This document shows, in pieces, positions 24,527-33,176 of a stretch of 64,000 nucleotides of DNA. Positions within the stretch are counted from its first letter, which is position 1. Every line of letters begins with the position of its first letter. Source of the DNA: Pollutimonas sp963712655 (GTDB taxonomy: Bacteria; Pseudomonadota; Gammaproteobacteria; Burkholderiales; Burkholderiaceae_B); assembly GCA_963712655.1 (NCBI GenBank), contig CAVQIT010000002.1, positions 434,001-498,000 of the forward strand, given 5' to 3'. Below the pieces are notes generated by a model. That model saw only the letters and a program-made list of their open reading frames with translations. It was not told the origin of the DNA and ran no database searches. The position numbers and the translations under genes are program-made.

Positions 24527-25987
24527 TCAGGTTTCCTCGTGCCACAAGACGCCCGCGCGCGATGCCAGCGCGCTGGACGCCGCCGGCCCCCAGCTTCCCG
24601 CCGTATAGGTTTTAGGCGCCATGGCATAGCTGCCCCAGCAGTCCAGTATGGGTTCTACCCATGCCCAGGCTTGCGCCTGTTCGTCCCGGCGCATGAACAA
24701 GCCCAACTGGCCGCGTATGACTTCCAGCAGCAAACGCTCATAGGCATCCGCCCAGCGCGCCTTGAACATGGTGTGAAAGTCCAGGTTCAAGTAAGTGGAT
24801 TGCAGGTTCATGGCGTCGCCCGGTTCTTTGGCCAGGAAGTACAGGCGCACGCTTTCCTTGGGCTGCAAGCGGATGACCAGGCGGTTGGCCGAGTGCAGTC
24901 CCAAGGGCATGGGAAACAGCGCATGCGGGACGTCGCGGAAATTGATGACGATTTCCGCGATGCGTTCCTGCATGCGTTTGCCGGTGCGCAGAAAAAACGG
25001 CACGCCCGCCCAGCGCCAGTTGGACAGCTCGGCCTGCAAGGCGACAAAGGTTTCGGTATTGCTGTCGGGCGCGATATGGTTTTCTTCCCGGTATCCCGCC
25101 ACCGGCAGGCCGTTGATGGCGCCGCTGCGGTATTGGCCGCGCACGCTTTTGGACAGTACATCGTCGGGGCTGAAGGGCTTGAGGGATTTGAGCACTTTCA
25201 GTTTTTCGTCGCGTACGGCATCTTCCGCAAGGCTGGCGGGAGGTTCCATCGCGACAATGCACAATAACTGCAGCAAATGGCTTTGCAGCATATCGCGCAG
25301 GGCGCCGGTGTGATCATAGAATTCGCCGCGCTCTTCAACGCCCAGCTCTTCCGCGATGGTGATCTGGATATTGTCTATCCATTCGCGGCGCCACAACGGT
25401 TCGAACAAGCTGTTGCCGAAACGGATGGCCATCAGGTTCTGCACCGATTCCTTGCCCAGGTAATGATCGATGCGATAAATCTGATTTTCGGCAAAGCATA
25501 GTCCGACCGCTTCGTTGATGGTATTGGACGATTCCAGGTCATGGCCCATGGGCTTTTCCAGGACCAGGCGTACGTTGGGATGATTCAGGCCGACCTGCGC
25601 CAGATGCTGGCAAATCGTGATGAACAGATCAGGCGCCGTGGCCAGGTAGCACACGGTGACGCGTTCGGACGATACGCCCACAGCCTGGGCCAAGGTTTGA
25701 TAGTCTTCTTGATGGTTCGCATCCAGGCTGTTGAAATGCAGGCGGTCAGCGAAGCTTTTCCAGGCGGCGTCATCGTAATCGGCGCCCAGGCCTGGTTTGA
25801 CGCGCCGCTCGAGCAATTCAAGATAACCGGTGATGCCGATGGCTTTGCGGCCCAGGGCGAAAATGCGGCCGTCCGCATGTAGCGCCCCGGCTTTGTGAGC
25901 CTGGTAAAGGGCGGGAAGCAACTTGCGCAAGGCAAGATCGCCGGTGCCGCCGAAAAATACGATATCAAAAGCAGGCGTTGTAGCCAT
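24527..25987 (-). CDS. zwf: Glucose-6-phosphate 1-dehydrogenase
   Basis: The 486-residue enzyme starts with the NADP motif DIVFFGGTGDLALRKLLPALY and has the substrate-binding RIDHYLGKESVQNLMAIRFGN near residue 170-190. DHTGALRDMLQSHLLQLL and VPFFLRTGKRM complete the family pattern. It oxidises glucose 6-phosphate and opens the Entner-Doudoroff/pentose phosphate route. A 44-codon upstream extension is possible but the ATG at 25987 begins at the conserved fold and is preceded by AAAGGAAAGATTGCCC-type purine sequence. It is the first gene of the zwf-pgl-glk-hexR operon. Confidence 0.96.
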   Translation of the reverse strand: MATTPAFDIVFFGGTGDLALRKLLPALYQAHKAGALHADGRIFALGRKAIGITGYLELLERRVKPGLGADYDDAAWKSFADRLHFNSLDANHQEDYQTLAQAVGVSSERVTVCYLATAPDLFITICQHLAQVGLNHPNVRLVLEKPMGHDLESSNTINEAVGLCFAENQIYRIDHYLGKESVQNLMAIRFGNSLFEPLWRREWIDNIQITIAEELGVEERGEFYDHTGALRDMLQSHLLQLLCIVAMEPPASLAEDAVRDEKLKVLKSLKPFSPDDVLSKSVRGQYRSGAINGLPVAGYREENHIAPDSNTETFVALQAELSNWRWAGVPFFLRTGKRMQERIAEIVINFRDVPHALFPMPLGLHSANRLVIRLQPKESVRLYFLAKEPGDAMNLQSTYLNLDFHTMFKARWADAYERLLLEVIRGQLGLFMRRDEQAQAWAWVEPILDCWGSYAMAPKTYTAGSWGPAASSALASRAGVLWHEET

Positions 25988-26142
25988 GGGCAATCTTTCC
26001 TTTTCGAGTAGGCGTGGGGCGGGGCGGCCGGTAGGGGTGTTGATGACGATCCAATATAGGCCGATAAGTGTCAAGGGCGCATATTCCGGGATTTCGTCAA
26101 TGCGCGCAAGGCTGTGCAATCGTCACGATCTGGCGTCGATTC

Positions 26143-26157
26143 TGTAATTAAGCTACA
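26143..26157 (-). promoter_or_regulatory. HexR operator upstream of zwf
   Basis: TGTAATTAAGCTACA fits the published HexR consensus TGTARTTWAATTACA with two mismatches in the right half. It lies about 155 bases upstream of the zwf start and about 115 bases before the divergent lacI-family gene. Confidence 0.75.
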
Positions 26158-26231
26158 TGTTGCCTGTGTTGTAAAGAGCGCTATTCCTTAAGGGTAAGCC
26201 CTCAATTGAATGGATCGCACCCCGATGGAAT

Positions 26232-26249
26232 AATGTAATCGATTACATT
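26232..26249 (+). promoter_or_regulatory. Perfect 18-bp palindrome, LacI-family operator
   Basis: AATGTAATCGATTACATT is a perfect palindrome centred on the CG step, the usual architecture of LacI-family operators. It ends 22 bases before the ATG of a LacI-family gene and so probably mediates autoregulation of the sugar transporter operon. Confidence 0.75.
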
Positions 26250-26271
26250 TTGATGATGCAAGGGCTCGTTC

Positions 26272-27267
26272 ATGCGCAGCGTATCCATTGCCCAGGTAGC
26301 CGAGCATGCCGGTGTATCGGTAGCGACAGTGTCGCGGGTGCTCAATGGCAAGCAGGCTGTCAAGGAGCCCACGCGCGCGCGGGTGGCGGCATCGATCCAG
26401 GCCATGGGCTATCGGGTCAATCAACTGGCGCGCAGTCTGCGCACCGACGAAAGCCGTTTATTGCTGGTCATGGTGCCCGATATCGGCAATCCCTTTTATG
26501 CGCAAATTGTGCAAGGGATAGACGGGGTGGTGCAGGACCAAGGATATTCGTTGCTGCTATGCGAAACCGGCGGCGACGCCAACCGCGAGCGGCGCTACTT
26601 CGATTTGCTGGAGGCGCGCCGCGCCGATGGCGCGATTTGCCTGGATCCCGATACCGTGCAGCAGGCTTTGCTCGACCACGGCATAGCGTTCCCCTGGGTT
26701 GCATGCTGCGAATTCGATAGCCAGGTCGCCGTGCCTTATGTAGGCATAGACAACCGCGCCGCCGCTCATGAAGCGACCTCTTATCTGATCAGCAAGGGGC
26801 ACAGGCGAATTGCCTTTGTAAATTCGGACACGCGTTTCATGTATGCCCGCGAGCGCCTGCGCGGCTATACCGACGCGCTGGCGCAGTCCGGTATTGCCGC
26901 CCAGCCCGGCTATTGCCTGGCGGTGGACAGTCTGGATTTTTCCGCCGGCAAGCGCGCGGCCGGCATGCTTTTGGCCTTGGCGCAAAGGCCCACTGCCGTG
27001 TTTGCCGTTTCCGATACGCTGGCCATCGGCGTGATCAGGGGGCTGCGCGATGCCGGGCTGCGCGTGCCCGAGGATATGGCGGTCATGGGATTTGACGATA
27101 TTGCGCTGGCCGAGCAAAGTTGCCCGGCCTTGAGCACGGTCAGGCAGCCTATGCGCGCTTTGGGGCGGCAGGCCGCCGCTTTGCTGCTTGAACAGCTGGA
27201 TAATCCCGGCGCGCCGTCCGCGGGCGTGTTATTGCCGCACTCTCTTGTGCTGCGGGAGAGCGCCTGA
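26272..27267 (+). CDS. LacI-family regulator of the Rbs-type sugar operon
   Basis: The 331-residue protein has a LacI helix-turn-helix (SIAQVAEHAGVSVATVSRVLNGKQAVKEPTRARV, residues 4-37) with the hinge helix VNQLARSLR. A periplasmic-binding-protein-like effector domain follows (LLVMVPDIGNPFYAQIVQGIDGV, YVGIDNRAAAHEATSYLISKGHRRIAFV and MGFDDIALAEQSCPALSTVRQP). The stop codon overlaps the ATG of the transporter ATPase by one base, so regulator and transporter are translated together. The palindrome at 26232-26249 is its probable operator. The effector sugar is unknown. Confidence 0.92.
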   Translation: MRSVSIAQVAEHAGVSVATVSRVLNGKQAVKEPTRARVAASIQAMGYRVNQLARSLRTDESRLLLVMVPDIGNPFYAQIVQGIDGVVQDQGYSLLLCETGGDANRERRYFDLLEARRADGAICLDPDTVQQALLDHGIAFPWVACCEFDSQVAVPYVGIDNRAAAHEATSYLISKGHRRIAFVNSDTRFMYARERLRGYTDALAQSGIAAQPGYCLAVDSLDFSAGKRAAGMLLALAQRPTAVFAVSDTLAIGVIRGLRDAGLRVPEDMAVMGFDDIALAEQSCPALSTVRQPMRALGRQAAALLLEQLDNPGAPSAGVLLPHSLVLRESA

Positions 27268-28763
27268 TGAGCCTCTCTGTGCAGTTCCAGTCCATCAGCA
27301 AGGATTTCGGCCCCGTGCGGGTTTTGCACGAGGTCAGCTTCAATCTGCAGCGCGGACGCGTTTACGGCTTGTTGGGCGAAAATGGCGCAGGCAAGTCCAC
27401 GCTAATGAAAATCCTGTGCGGCTATGAAAAGCCGTCCGCGGGCCTGGTGGCGATCGACGATCAGGCATGCGAATTCGCTTCCTCGCGCGAGGCCGAGAGC
27501 CTGGGCATTGTGTTGATACACCAGGAAATCAACCTGGCCGACGAACTGACGATTGCCGAAAATATTTTCCTGGGCCGCGAAAAGAAACGGGGCTGGTTGC
27601 TGGATAACCATGCCATGAATCGCGAGGCTGCGCGCTTGCTGGATATAGTAGGCTTGGCGCGCAGCCCGGATACTAAGGTGGGCCGACTGATAGTCGCTGA
27701 AAAGCAATTGGTTGAAATCGCCAAGGCCCTGGCCAAGCATGCCCGCCTGCTGGTCATGGATGAGCCGACCGCGACGTTGACATCCGGCGAGACCGAAACG
27801 CTTTTTGCCTTGATAGAGCAATTCCGCCGGAACGGTGTCACCATTATTTATATATCGCACAAACTGGACGAAGTCGAGCGGGTCACCGACGAAATCGTTG
27901 TGATGCGCGACGGCAAGTATGTGGCGCGGGCCCCGACGGCAAGTACGTCGCGCAGGCAAATGGCCAACTTGATGGTGGGCCGCGAGTTGGCCGATCTGTA
28001 TCCGGTCAAGACCATGGCGGCTGCCGGCGCGGCGCCCTTGCTCGAGGTCAAAGGCTTGAGCGTGCCAGGATGGGCCGAGGATGTCAGTTTCGATGTCCGC
28101 CCCGGCGAAATATTGGGTTTTGCCGGGCTGGTCGGCGCGGGGCGCACAGAGCTGTTCGAGGGCTTGCTGGGCTTGCGCGAACGCAGCGGCGGCCAGGTAT
28201 TCTTGCAAGGCAAAGAGCGCCGGTTGCGCAGCCCCAGGCAAGCGGCCAGGCATGGCCTGACCTATCTTAGCGAGGACCGCAAGGGCAAGGGAATTCTGCT
28301 GGCGTTCGGCATGCGCCAGAATGTGACCCTGATGGCGCTGGAGCGCTATGCGCATCCCTTGCTCAGTCCGCAAGCGGAACGCCGCGCCGTGGATGCCGCC
28401 ATACGGGAATTCGGCATACGCGCAGGCAACCCCGACAGTCCGGCATCGGCGCTCTCCGGCGGTAATCAGCAGAAACTCGCGCTGGCCAAGGTATTGCAGC
28501 CCAGACCCGGCGTCGTCGTTCTCGACGAGCCCACGCGCGGTGTCGACATAGGGGCCAAGCGCGATATTTATTTTTTGATCCATGGGTTGGCACTGCAAGG
28601 CCTGGCGGTCATCGTCATTTCGTCGGAACTGATGGAATTGATCGGCCTGTGCCATCGCGTTGCGGTGATGCGTGCCGGCCGATTGCAGGCGATGCTCGAA
28701 TCCGGCCATTTAAACGAAAAGGAGTTGATTGCCCATGCAACCGGAACGCACCACGCCGATTGA
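27267..28763 (+). CDS. Rbs/Mgl-type sugar ABC transporter ATPase (two cassettes)
   Basis: The 498-residue protein holds two ABC domains in tandem. The first has Walker A GENGAGKSTLMK near residue 37, Walker B LLVMDEPTATL and HKLDEVERVTDEIVVMRDG. The second has the degenerate Walker A GLVGAGRTELFEG near residue 287, signature LSGGNQQKLALAKVL and VVLDEPTRGVDIGAK. This intact/degenerate pair is typical of the CUT2 class (RbsA, MglA, XylG) that imports monosaccharides and polyols. Its last codons overlap the permease start. Confidence 0.95.
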   Translation: MSLSVQFQSISKDFGPVRVLHEVSFNLQRGRVYGLLGENGAGKSTLMKILCGYEKPSAGLVAIDDQACEFASSREAESLGIVLIHQEINLADELTIAENIFLGREKKRGWLLDNHAMNREAARLLDIVGLARSPDTKVGRLIVAEKQLVEIAKALAKHARLLVMDEPTATLTSGETETLFALIEQFRRNGVTIIYISHKLDEVERVTDEIVVMRDGKYVARAPTASTSRRQMANLMVGRELADLYPVKTMAAAGAAPLLEVKGLSVPGWAEDVSFDVRPGEILGFAGLVGAGRTELFEGLLGLRERSGGQVFLQGKERRLRSPRQAARHGLTYLSEDRKGKGILLAFGMRQNVTLMALERYAHPLLSPQAERRAVDAAIREFGIRAGNPDSPASALSGGNQQKLALAKVLQPRPGVVVLDEPTRGVDIGAKRDIYFLIHGLALQGLAVIVISSELMELIGLCHRVAVMRAGRLQAMLESGHLNEKELIAHATGTHHAD

Positions 28764-29772
28764 GCCATCCATTGCGCCGCCGCCCGGCCCCGCGCCGGCG
28801 CGGCGCGATGCGCCGACATGGGGCAGCCGCCTGCACGGGCTGGGCCCTATAGCCGGCCTGGCGCTGCTGTGCGTTGCGGGCACGGCGCTCAATAGCAGCT
28901 TCGCCGACATCGACAACATCATGAATGTGCTCACGCGCACGGCATTCATCGGCATCATTGCCGTAGGCATGTGCTTTGTGATCATCTCGGGCGGCATCGA
29001 TCTCTCGGTGGGATCCATGGCGGCGCTGATTGCCGGAAGCATGATCCTGATCATGAACGCGCTGACCGGAGCCATCGCATCGCCCTTGTGGGTGATAGTC
29101 CTGGGCATGGTCTTTGCCTTGGCGCTCGGCGCATTGCTGGGTCTCGCGCACGGCCTGCTGATTACGCGCGGCCGCATCGAACCCTTTATCGTCACACTGG
29201 GCACGCTGGGCATTTTTCGCGCCTATCTCACCTACTTGTCCGATGGCGGCGCCATTACGCTGGACATGGCGGTATCGGACGCCTACAGCCCCGTGTATTA
29301 CGGCGGCATGCTGGGCGTGCCGATACCGGTCTGGATATTTATTGTGATTGCGCTGCTGGGCGGCCTGGTGCTGAACCGAACCGCCTTCGGCCGTTACGTC
29401 CAGGCGATAGGCTCCAATGAACAGGTTGCGCGTTATGCCGCCGTGAATGTCGACAGAACCAAAACCCTGACCTATGTGCTGCTGGGGGTTTGCGTCGGGA
29501 TCGCCACGGTGCTGTATGTGCCTCGCCTGGGGTCGGCCAGTCCGACCACGGGCTTGTTGTGGGAATTGGAAGCCATCGCGGCGGTCATCGTGGGCGGCAC
29601 GGCTCTCAAAGGAGGGGCGGGAACGATGACGGGTACGGTCGTCGGCGCCATATTGTTATCGGTTATCGGCAACATTCTGAATCTGACGAGCATTATCAGC
29701 GTTTACCTGAATGCCGCTGTGCAGGGCTTTGTGATTATTGTCGTGGCGTTCCTGCAGCGCCGGCGCTTGTAG
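28735..29772 (+). CDS. Rbs-type sugar ABC transporter permease
   Basis: The 345-residue CUT2 permease has a Pro/Ala-rich cytoplasmic N terminus, then hydrophobic segments. These include IGIIAVGMCFVIISGGIDLSVGSMAAL, the family hallmark, GLAHGLLITRGRIEPFIVTLGTLGIFRAYLTYLSDG, and GGTALKGGAGTMTGTVVGAILLSVIGNILNL near the C terminus. It forms the membrane channel with the preceding ATPase. The ATG at 28735 has GGAG 10 bases upstream; a TTG two codons earlier is closer to that site and cannot be excluded. Confidence 0.93.
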   Translation: MQPERTTPIEPSIAPPPGPAPARRDAPTWGSRLHGLGPIAGLALLCVAGTALNSSFADIDNIMNVLTRTAFIGIIAVGMCFVIISGGIDLSVGSMAALIAGSMILIMNALTGAIASPLWVIVLGMVFALALGALLGLAHGLLITRGRIEPFIVTLGTLGIFRAYLTYLSDGGAITLDMAVSDAYSPVYYGGMLGVPIPVWIFIVIALLGGLVLNRTAFGRYVQAIGSNEQVARYAAVNVDRTKTLTYVLLGVCVGIATVLYVPRLGSASPTTGLLWELEAIAAVIVGGTALKGGAGTMTGTVVGAILLSVIGNILNLTSIISVYLNAAVQGFVIIVVAFLQRRRL

Positions 29773-29856
29773 AGGTGGCAGCCTGGTCGGGGCCTCCCCG
29801 GTCTTTATCGCAACAAGACTCTTGCGATCCTTTATCTATCATGTATGGAGACAGCA

Positions 29857-30822
29857 ATGAAATTTTCGATGCCAAAATTGCTTATGGCCGCATTGGCCGC
29901 CGCGACCGTGAGCCTGTCCAATGGCGCCATGGCCCAAGAGAAAATCAACCTGGGCGTGTCCATACCGGCAGCCACTCACAGCTTTACGGCGGGGGTGGTG
30001 TGGTGGTCCAATCAGGCCAAGGCCGAACTCGAAAAGGCCCATCCCGATCTCAAGGTAACGGTCAAGACGTCCAGCGGCGCGCCTGAACAGGCCAACCAGT
30101 TGCAGGATTTGCTGACCGTCAACAAAATCAACGCGCTGGTCATTATGCCGTTCGAGTCCGCGTCGTTGACCCAGCCCGTCGCGCAGTTGAAGAAAAAGGG
30201 CGTCTATGTCACCGTGGTGGACCGCGGCTTGACGGACACCAGCGCGCAAGACGCCTACGTGTCGGGCGACAACACGGCCTTTGGGCGGCTGCCCGCGGAA
30301 TACCTGGTGAAAAAGCTCAACGGCAAGGGAAATATTGTCGCCTTGCGCGGCATAGCCACCACGCTCGATAACGAACGCATGGACGCTTTCAATGAGGTCA
30401 TCAAGAAACACCCTGATATCAAGCTGCTCGATGCGCGCTACGGCAATTGGAATCGCGACGACGCCTTCAAGGTCATGCAAGACTACCTGACCCGCTTCAA
30501 GCATATCGATGCGGTCTGGGCGGCCGATGACGACATGGCATTCGGCGTGCTCAGAGCCATTGAGCAGTCCAAGCGCACCGATATCAAAGAAGTCTTCGGA
30601 GGCGCCGGCGCCAAGGGCATGGTCAAGACCATCATCGACGGCAGCAACCCTCTTGTGCAGGCCGATGTTTCCTATTCGCCCAAGTTTATCTACGACGCCA
30701 TCAAGCTGACCGCCGAAGCGCGCCTGAAGGGCGAGAAGCTGCCGGCCAAGACCATTATTCCATCGGTGCTGATCACCAAGGAAAACGCCAAGAGCTTCTA
30801 CTTTCCAGACTCTCCGTTTTAA
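29857..30822 (+). CDS. Rbs-type sugar ABC transporter periplasmic binding protein
   Basis: The 321-residue receptor has a signal peptide ending AAATVSLSNGAMAQ and a type I sugar-binding fold: INLGVSIPAATHSFTAGVVWWSNQAKAELEK, VNALVIMPF-type segment (INALVIMPFESASLTQPV), and WAADDDMAFGVLRAIEQ. Aromatic residues early in the mature chain (SFTAGVVWWSN) would stack on a sugar ring. GGAG 6 bases before the ATG at 29857 fixes the start. A 6-bp hairpin (29808-29827) just upstream may stabilise the receptor message. The ligand is unknown. Confidence 0.92.
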   Translation: MKFSMPKLLMAALAAATVSLSNGAMAQEKINLGVSIPAATHSFTAGVVWWSNQAKAELEKAHPDLKVTVKTSSGAPEQANQLQDLLTVNKINALVIMPFESASLTQPVAQLKKKGVYVTVVDRGLTDTSAQDAYVSGDNTAFGRLPAEYLVKKLNGKGNIVALRGIATTLDNERMDAFNEVIKKHPDIKLLDARYGNWNRDDAFKVMQDYLTRFKHIDAVWAADDDMAFGVLRAIEQSKRTDIKEVFGGAGAKGMVKTIIDGSNPLVQADVSYSPKFIYDAIKLTAEARLKGEKLPAKTIIPSVLITKENAKSFYFPDSPF

Positions 30823-30888
30823 GCCTTGCCGGCATCGCCGCGTGTCCGGAAGCATTGTCATCGTTATTGCAGGGATGTGCATTTCACC

Positions 30889-31944
30889 ATGAAAACTATT
30901 CAAGGGCCGGGGATATTCCTGGCGCAGTTCGCAGGCAAGCAAGCGCCCTTCGATAGCCTGGAAGGCTTGGCTGGCTGGGCAGCCGGGCTGGGCTACAAGG
31001 GTGTGCAGATACCGACAGGCGATCCGGCGTTGTTCGATTTGCGGCAGGCCGCCGATAGTCAGGCATATTGCGACGATGTAAGCGGCATGCTGGCCGCGCA
31101 TGGCCTGGCGATCACCGAGCTCTCGACTCATCTGCAAGGACAGCTTCTGGCCGTTCATCCGGCCTATGATGCCTTGTTCGACGGCTTTGCCGCGCCCGCC
31201 GTGCGCGGCAATCCGGCCGCCCGCACGCAATGGGCGCGCGATCAATTGCTGCTGGCGGCCAAGGCTTCAGGGCGCTTGGGCCTGAAAGCGCACGCGACGT
31301 TTTCAGGCGCTCTGGCCTGGCCGTATCTTTATCCATGGCCGCAACGGCCGGCGGGGCTGGTCGAAGAGGCGTTCGCCGAATTGGCGCGCCGCTGGCGTCC
31401 GATACTGGATGCGTTCGACGACGCGGGCGTGGATGTCGGCTACGAGCTCCATCCCGGCGAAGACCTGCACGATGGGCTGACGTTCGAACGATTCCTGGAT
31501 GCGGTGGGGGGGCACGCCCGGGCGGCTATTCTGTACGATCCCAGCCACTTTGTATTGCAGCAACTGGACTACCTGGCTTTCATCGATATTTATCACGAGC
31601 GCATCGTCTCGTTTCATGTCAAGGACGCCGAGTTTCGGCCCAATGGACGCCAGGGTGTGTATGGCGGGTTCGCCGACTGGATAGATCGCGCCGGACGTTT
31701 TCGTTCTTTGGGGGATGGCCAGGTGGATTTCAGTTCGATTTTCTCCAAAATGGCGCAATACGATTTTCCGGGCTGGGCCGTGCTGGAATGGGAGTGCTGT
31801 CTCAAGCATTCCGGGCAAGGTGCGGCGGAAGGGGCGCCGTTCATCGCCCGGCATATCATCCAGGTCGCCGATCGCGCTTTTGATGATTTCGCCAAAAGCG
31901 GCATGCCGAAAGAGCGGCATAAAAAACTTCTGGGAATTAATTGA
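30889..31944 (+). CDS. Sugar phosphate isomerase/epimerase-like TIM-barrel protein
   Basis: The 351-residue protein belongs to the AP-endonuclease-2-like xylose isomerase superfamily (IolE, hydroxypyruvate isomerase and relatives). Metal-binding positions appear in VGYELHPGEDLHDG, AILYDPSHFVLQQ, VSFHVKDAEF and AVLEWECCLKH. The family isomerises or dehydrates sugars and polyols. Between a CUT2 transporter and a Gfo/Idh/MocA oxidoreductase the likely role is conversion of an oxidised sugar or inositol derivative (inference). The ATG at 30889 begins at the conserved fold; a 21-codon upstream extension is unlikely. Confidence 0.88.
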   Translation: MKTIQGPGIFLAQFAGKQAPFDSLEGLAGWAAGLGYKGVQIPTGDPALFDLRQAADSQAYCDDVSGMLAAHGLAITELSTHLQGQLLAVHPAYDALFDGFAAPAVRGNPAARTQWARDQLLLAAKASGRLGLKAHATFSGALAWPYLYPWPQRPAGLVEEAFAELARRWRPILDAFDDAGVDVGYELHPGEDLHDGLTFERFLDAVGGHARAAILYDPSHFVLQQLDYLAFIDIYHERIVSFHVKDAEFRPNGRQGVYGGFADWIDRAGRFRSLGDGQVDFSSIFSKMAQYDFPGWAVLEWECCLKHSGQGAAEGAPFIARHIIQVADRAFDDFAKSGMPKERHKKLLGIN

Positions 31945-31950
31945 GGAACG

Positions 31951-33111
31951 ATGGCGATGCATAAGCGTATAAAACTTGGCATGGTGGGCGGAGGCCGGGG
32001 GGCTTTCATTGGCGCGGTACACCGCATGGCGGCGCGCCTGGACGACCGCTACGAACTGGTGGCGGGCGCCTTGTCCAGCGACCCCGATCGCGCCGCGGCG
32101 AGCGCCGACGATATCGGCATAGTGCCGGAACGCAGCTACGCCGACTGGGGGGAAATGGCGGCGCGTGAAGGCGCTATGCAGCGTAGCGGGCAGGGCGGCA
32201 TCGAAGTGGTTTCCATCGTTACCCCCAACTATTTGCATGCCCCCATCGCCAAGGCTTTTATGCGGCAGGGCATACATGTTATTTGCGACAAGCCGCTGGC
32301 CGTATCGCTGGACGAGGCGCTTGAGCTGCGAACGCTGGCGCGGCAAAGCGGCGTGTTGTTTGTATTGACGCACACGTATACCGGCTATCCCATGATACGC
32401 CACGCGCGCGCGCTGGTGGCCGAAGGAGCGATCGGCGAATTGCGCCTGTTGCAGGCGGAATATTCTCAGGACTGGTGGGCCAGCGCCGCCGCGCTTACCG
32501 GGGATGGCGGCTGGCGCGGGAATCCGGCAATTGCCGGCCCGGTGGGCACGCTCGGCGATGTGGGAATACATGCCTATCAATTGGCCAGCTATGTAAGCGG
32601 CCGCGAACCCGATGAGATTTCGGCCGAACTGCATTCTTTCGCGCCGGGCCGAGTGCTGGATGATCATGTGCAAGTCATGATGCGTTATGCCAACGGCGCG
32701 CGCGGCACCTTATGGGCCAGCCAGGTGGCTACCGGCTGCGAAAATGCGCTTACCTTGCGGGTGTACGGCAGCCTTGCGCAACTTAGCTTCAATCAGGAAG
32801 AGCCGAATGTCTTGTGGCTCACTCCGCAAGGGGGCGCCGCGCAGCGTCTTACGCGCGGCCGCGCGCAGAGCGATGCGGCCATCGGCGCGACGCGTATTCC
32901 GGCCGGCCATCCAGAGGGCTACATTGAAGCCTTTGCCCAGCTATACCGCGATGCCGCGGATCAAATCGCGGCTCTGGACACAGGCCGGGCGCAAGCGCCC
33001 GGCACCGGGTCATTGCCGGGAGTGTGCGATGGCGTATCGGGTCACAGGTTCATCGAGGCAGTATTGAAAAGCCATCGCGCAAACAGCGCCTGGGTCAGGC
33101 TTGAACAATAA
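31951..33111 (+). CDS. Gfo/Idh/MocA-family NAD(P)-dependent oxidoreductase
   Basis: The 386-residue protein has a Rossmann start (IKLGMVGGGRGAFIGAVHRMAARL, residues 7-30) and the family motif VSIVTPNYLHAPIAKAFMRQGIHVICDKPLAVSLDEA, whose DKP lysine is the catalytic residue. TYTGYPMIRHARALVAEGAIGELRLLQAEYSQDWW then leads to the substrate-binding beta sheet. This family oxidises sugars, inositols and sugar nucleotides at a ring hydroxyl. It is 6 bases downstream of the TIM-barrel gene, so the pair act in one pathway on the sugar brought in by the CUT2 transporter. Confidence 0.92.
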   Translation: MAMHKRIKLGMVGGGRGAFIGAVHRMAARLDDRYELVAGALSSDPDRAAASADDIGIVPERSYADWGEMAAREGAMQRSGQGGIEVVSIVTPNYLHAPIAKAFMRQGIHVICDKPLAVSLDEALELRTLARQSGVLFVLTHTYTGYPMIRHARALVAEGAIGELRLLQAEYSQDWWASAAALTGDGGWRGNPAIAGPVGTLGDVGIHAYQLASYVSGREPDEISAELHSFAPGRVLDDHVQVMMRYANGARGTLWASQVATGCENALTLRVYGSLAQLSFNQEEPNVLWLTPQGGAAQRLTRGRAQSDAAIGATRIPAGHPEGYIEAFAQLYRDAADQIAALDTGRAQAPGTGSLPGVCDGVSGHRFIEAVLKSHRANSAWVRLEQ

Positions 33112-33176
33112 ATAGCCCGGTACAATGGCTGCGCCCCAGTAGCGGTCTTTGTCCTATTTATCAGCCGAAAGCAGCC

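Noticed and set aside
29839..31245. 468-codon open frame on the minus strand, and a 435-codon one at 27402-28709
   Set aside because: Both are antisense to well-supported transporter genes and have low-complexity shadow composition.
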